Assembly: GCA_017619585.1 (NCBI GenBank)
Contig: JAFZSA010000006.1
Location: 43,658 to 107,657, forward strand
Reading direction: 5' to 3'
From: Bacteroidaceae bacterium
GTDB lineage: Bacteria > Bacteroidota > Bacteroidia > Bacteroidales > Bacteroidaceae
Length of the DNA: 64,000 nt
Shown here: one piece after another, positions 62,662 through 64,000 of the stretch
Numbering within the stretch: the first letter of the stretch is position 1
Layout: each line of letters opens with the position of its first letter
Made by a program: the position numbers and the translations under genes
Notes under the pieces: model-generated
Databases searched by the model: none
The model's input: only the letters and a program-made list of their open reading frames with translations
Told to the model about the DNA's origin: nothing

Positions 62662-63363
62662 ATGGTTTATTCACACGAAGTACAAAACATGTGTTGCGTG
62701 GCTAAAGGCCCCAACCATGGTCCTGCTCCCATCCCAGAAGAGGGTAAGTGGGTTCAGGCAAAGGAGATTAAGGACATCAGCGGTCTGACACACGGTATCG
62801 GTTGGTGTGCTCCCCAGCAGGGTGCTTGCAAGCTTACCCTGAATGTTAAGGATGGCGTTATCGAGGAAGCTTTGGTTGAGACCATCGGTTGCTCTGGTAT
62901 GACTCACTCTGCTGCTATGGCATCTGAGATTCTGCCCGGCAAGACTATCCTTGAGGCTTTGAATACCGACTTGGTTTGCGATGCTATCAACACAGCTATG
63001 CGCGAGCTCTTCCTGCAGATTGTTTATGGTCGTACACAGAGTGCCTTCTCTGAGGGTGGTCTGATGATTGGTGCTGGCCTTGAGGACCTGGGTAAGGGTC
63101 TTGTTTCTCAGTGCGGTACATTGTATGGTACCAAGGTTAAGGGTACTCGTTACCTGCAGCTGACTGAGGGTTACATCACTAAGATGTACCTCGACAAGGA
63201 CGACCAGGTTTGCGGTTATGAGTTTGTTCACATGGGCAAGTTCATGGACGCTGTCAAGAAGGGTGTTCCTGCAGAAGAGGCTTTGAAGAGTGTAACAGGT
63301 ACCTATGGACGTACAAAGGCTGAGGATGGTGCTGTTAAGAGTATTGACCCACGTAAAGAATAA
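62662..63363 (+). CDS. NifU-like iron-sulfur scaffold-family protein
   Basis: A 233-residue protein related to the IscU/NifU N-terminal fold, with Cys residues in MCCVAKG, WCAPQQGACKLTL, TIGCSGMTHSAAM and DLVCDAI that could bind a cluster or metal. The Gly-Cys-Ser-Gly motif is the best match to the scaffold family (its usual form GCxAxxAS). It is probably co-transcribed with the GGGtGRT gene 12 nt downstream; the two are found together in many strict anaerobes. Role unknown; scaffold activity is family inference. Confidence 0.78.
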   Translation: MVYSHEVQNMCCVAKGPNHGPAPIPEEGKWVQAKEIKDISGLTHGIGWCAPQQGACKLTLNVKDGVIEEALVETIGCSGMTHSAAMASEILPGKTILEALNTDLVCDAINTAMRELFLQIVYGRTQSAFSEGGLMIGAGLEDLGKGLVSQCGTLYGTKVKGTRYLQLTEGYITKMYLDKDDQVCGYEFVHMGKFMDAVKKGVPAEEALKSVTGTYGRTKAEDGAVKSIDPRKE

Positions 63364-63375
63364 GGAGGAACTGCT

Positions 63376-64000
63376 ATGATTAGAGAAGTAAAATTCGAGT
63401 CACAAGACCGTCGTATCAAGCAGATTCTTGCTTGTTTGAACGCTCATGGTATTGCTTCTATCGAGGAGGCAAACCAGATTTGCGAGGCTGCAGGCCTTGA
63501 TCCTTACAAGACTTGTGAGGAGACACAGATGATCTGCTTCGAGAATGCTAAGTGGGCTTACGTAGTAGGTACTGCCATCGCTCTGAAGGAGAAGGCTAAG
63601 GATGCTGTTGAGGCAGCTAACTATATTGGTGAGGGTTTGCAGAGCTTCTGTATCCCTGGTTCTGTTGCTGACGACCGTAAGGTAGGTATCGGCCACGGTG
63701 AGCTGGGTGCTCGTCTGCTGTCTCCCGACACCAAGTGTTTCGCTTTCTTGGCTGGCCACGAGTCTTTCGCTGCTGCTGAGGGCGCTATCAAGATTGCTCA
63801 GATGGCTAACAAGTCAAGACCAGCTGACAAGCCCCTTCGTTGTATCCTCAACGGTCTGGGTAAGGACGCTGCTATGATTATCAGCCGTATCAATGGTTTC
63901 ACATACGTACAGACACAGTTCGACTACTTCACAGGTGAGCTGAAGGAGGTTAAGCGTATCGCTTACTCTAACGGTCCCCGTGCTGCCGTTAACTGCTATG
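63376..64000 (+). CDS. GGGtGRT-family protein, 3'-truncated by the window
   Basis: The first 208 codons of a protein that continues past the window end. The start MIREVKFESQDRRIKQIL is preceded by AAGGAGGAA 5-6 nt upstream, the strongest Shine-Dalgarno in this window. The sequence (SVADDRKVGIGHGELGARLL, HESFAAAEGAIKIAQMA, RCILNGLGKDAA) matches the GGGtGRT family, whose naming motif lies further downstream. Codon use in this pair is strongly biased (GCT, GGT, AAG), suggesting high expression. Function not established. Confidence 0.85.
   Translation, partial: MIREVKFESQDRRIKQILACLNAHGIASIEEANQICEAAGLDPYKTCEETQMICFENAKWAYVVGTAIALKEKAKDAVEAANYIGEGLQSFCIPGSVADDRKVGIGHGELGARLLSPDTKCFAFLAGHESFAAAEGAIKIAQMANKSRPADKPLRCILNGLGKDAAMIISRINGFTYVQTQFDYFTGELKEVKRIAYSNGPRAAVNCY

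Overview
This 64 kb window looks like chromosomal DNA of a Bacteroidota member, most likely Bacteroidales of the Prevotella/Segatella group. The signs are: promoters of the Bacteroidota type (TTG or TTTG at -33, about 20 bp, then TAnnTTTG at -7) in front of many genes; few Shine-Dalgarno sites; a SusC/SusD pair with lipoproteins; DUF4843, PKD-like, PCMD, GxGYxYP, DUF4296 and GH109-type proteins; class III fructose-1,6-bisphosphatase; and a pyruvate,phosphate dikinase. The family assignment is from memory of protein families, not from a search. No phage, integrase, IS transposase or CRISPR array is visible.

Layout, left to right. 1-7.4 kb: the 3' end of a class A penicillin-binding protein, a secreted MORN-repeat protein, then a likely operon of glycogen branching enzyme, a PLP aminotransferase and a LolC/E-type permease. 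7.4-18.7 kb: prmA (minus), a secreted aromatic/Gly-rich protein, a FadL-like outer-membrane protein, two tandem deoxynucleoside kinases, an M18 aminopeptidase and mfd. 17.6-25.9 kb (minus): a SusC-SusD-DUF4843-PKD-like-thioredoxin operon for outer-membrane uptake with no carbohydrate enzyme in it. 26-36 kb: ppdK, rlmD, fbp, a PCMD protein coupled to carboxynorspermidine decarboxylase, a Gly-Leu-Leu-Gly tRNA cluster and methylglyoxal synthase. 36-44 kb: a DASS anion transporter behind a clear cobalamin riboswitch, a GxGYxYP putative glycosidase, an EamA transporter, a GH109-like oxidoreductase/glycosidase and a small membrane protein. 44-52 kb (minus): an addA-addB-like helicase/nuclease pair overlapping pabB and pabC. 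52-64 kb: panB, trpB2, ileS, a DksA-like protein, lspA, a DUF4296 lipoprotein, a coupled 55-aa ORF, a GH43 enzyme, DUF3667 and DMP19-like genes, and a NifU-like/GGGtGRT pair cut by the window end.

Several genes touch central carbon flow: ppdK and fbp (gluconeogenesis), mgsA (methylglyoxal bypass), glgB (glycogen), and a dicarboxylate-type transporter under B12 control. The last is the most interesting regulatory observation, because the succinate-to-propionate route of these bacteria needs B12.

A second theme is a set of modular simple repeats (families resembling TTCATAATTCATAG, GCTAACC, AATTCTCAATT, GTTGAACATTGAACATT and a roughly 42-nt ACTCTGATTATTCTG unit). They occupy intergenic gaps, form the last codons of two genes, and lie in frame inside mfd, addA and addB. 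The tRNA-Gly genes are each followed by an extra copy of their own 3' end.

Coordinates of starts were adjusted where a promoter, an overlap or a signal peptide favoured an internal start. All functions are by motif and family recognition without database searches.
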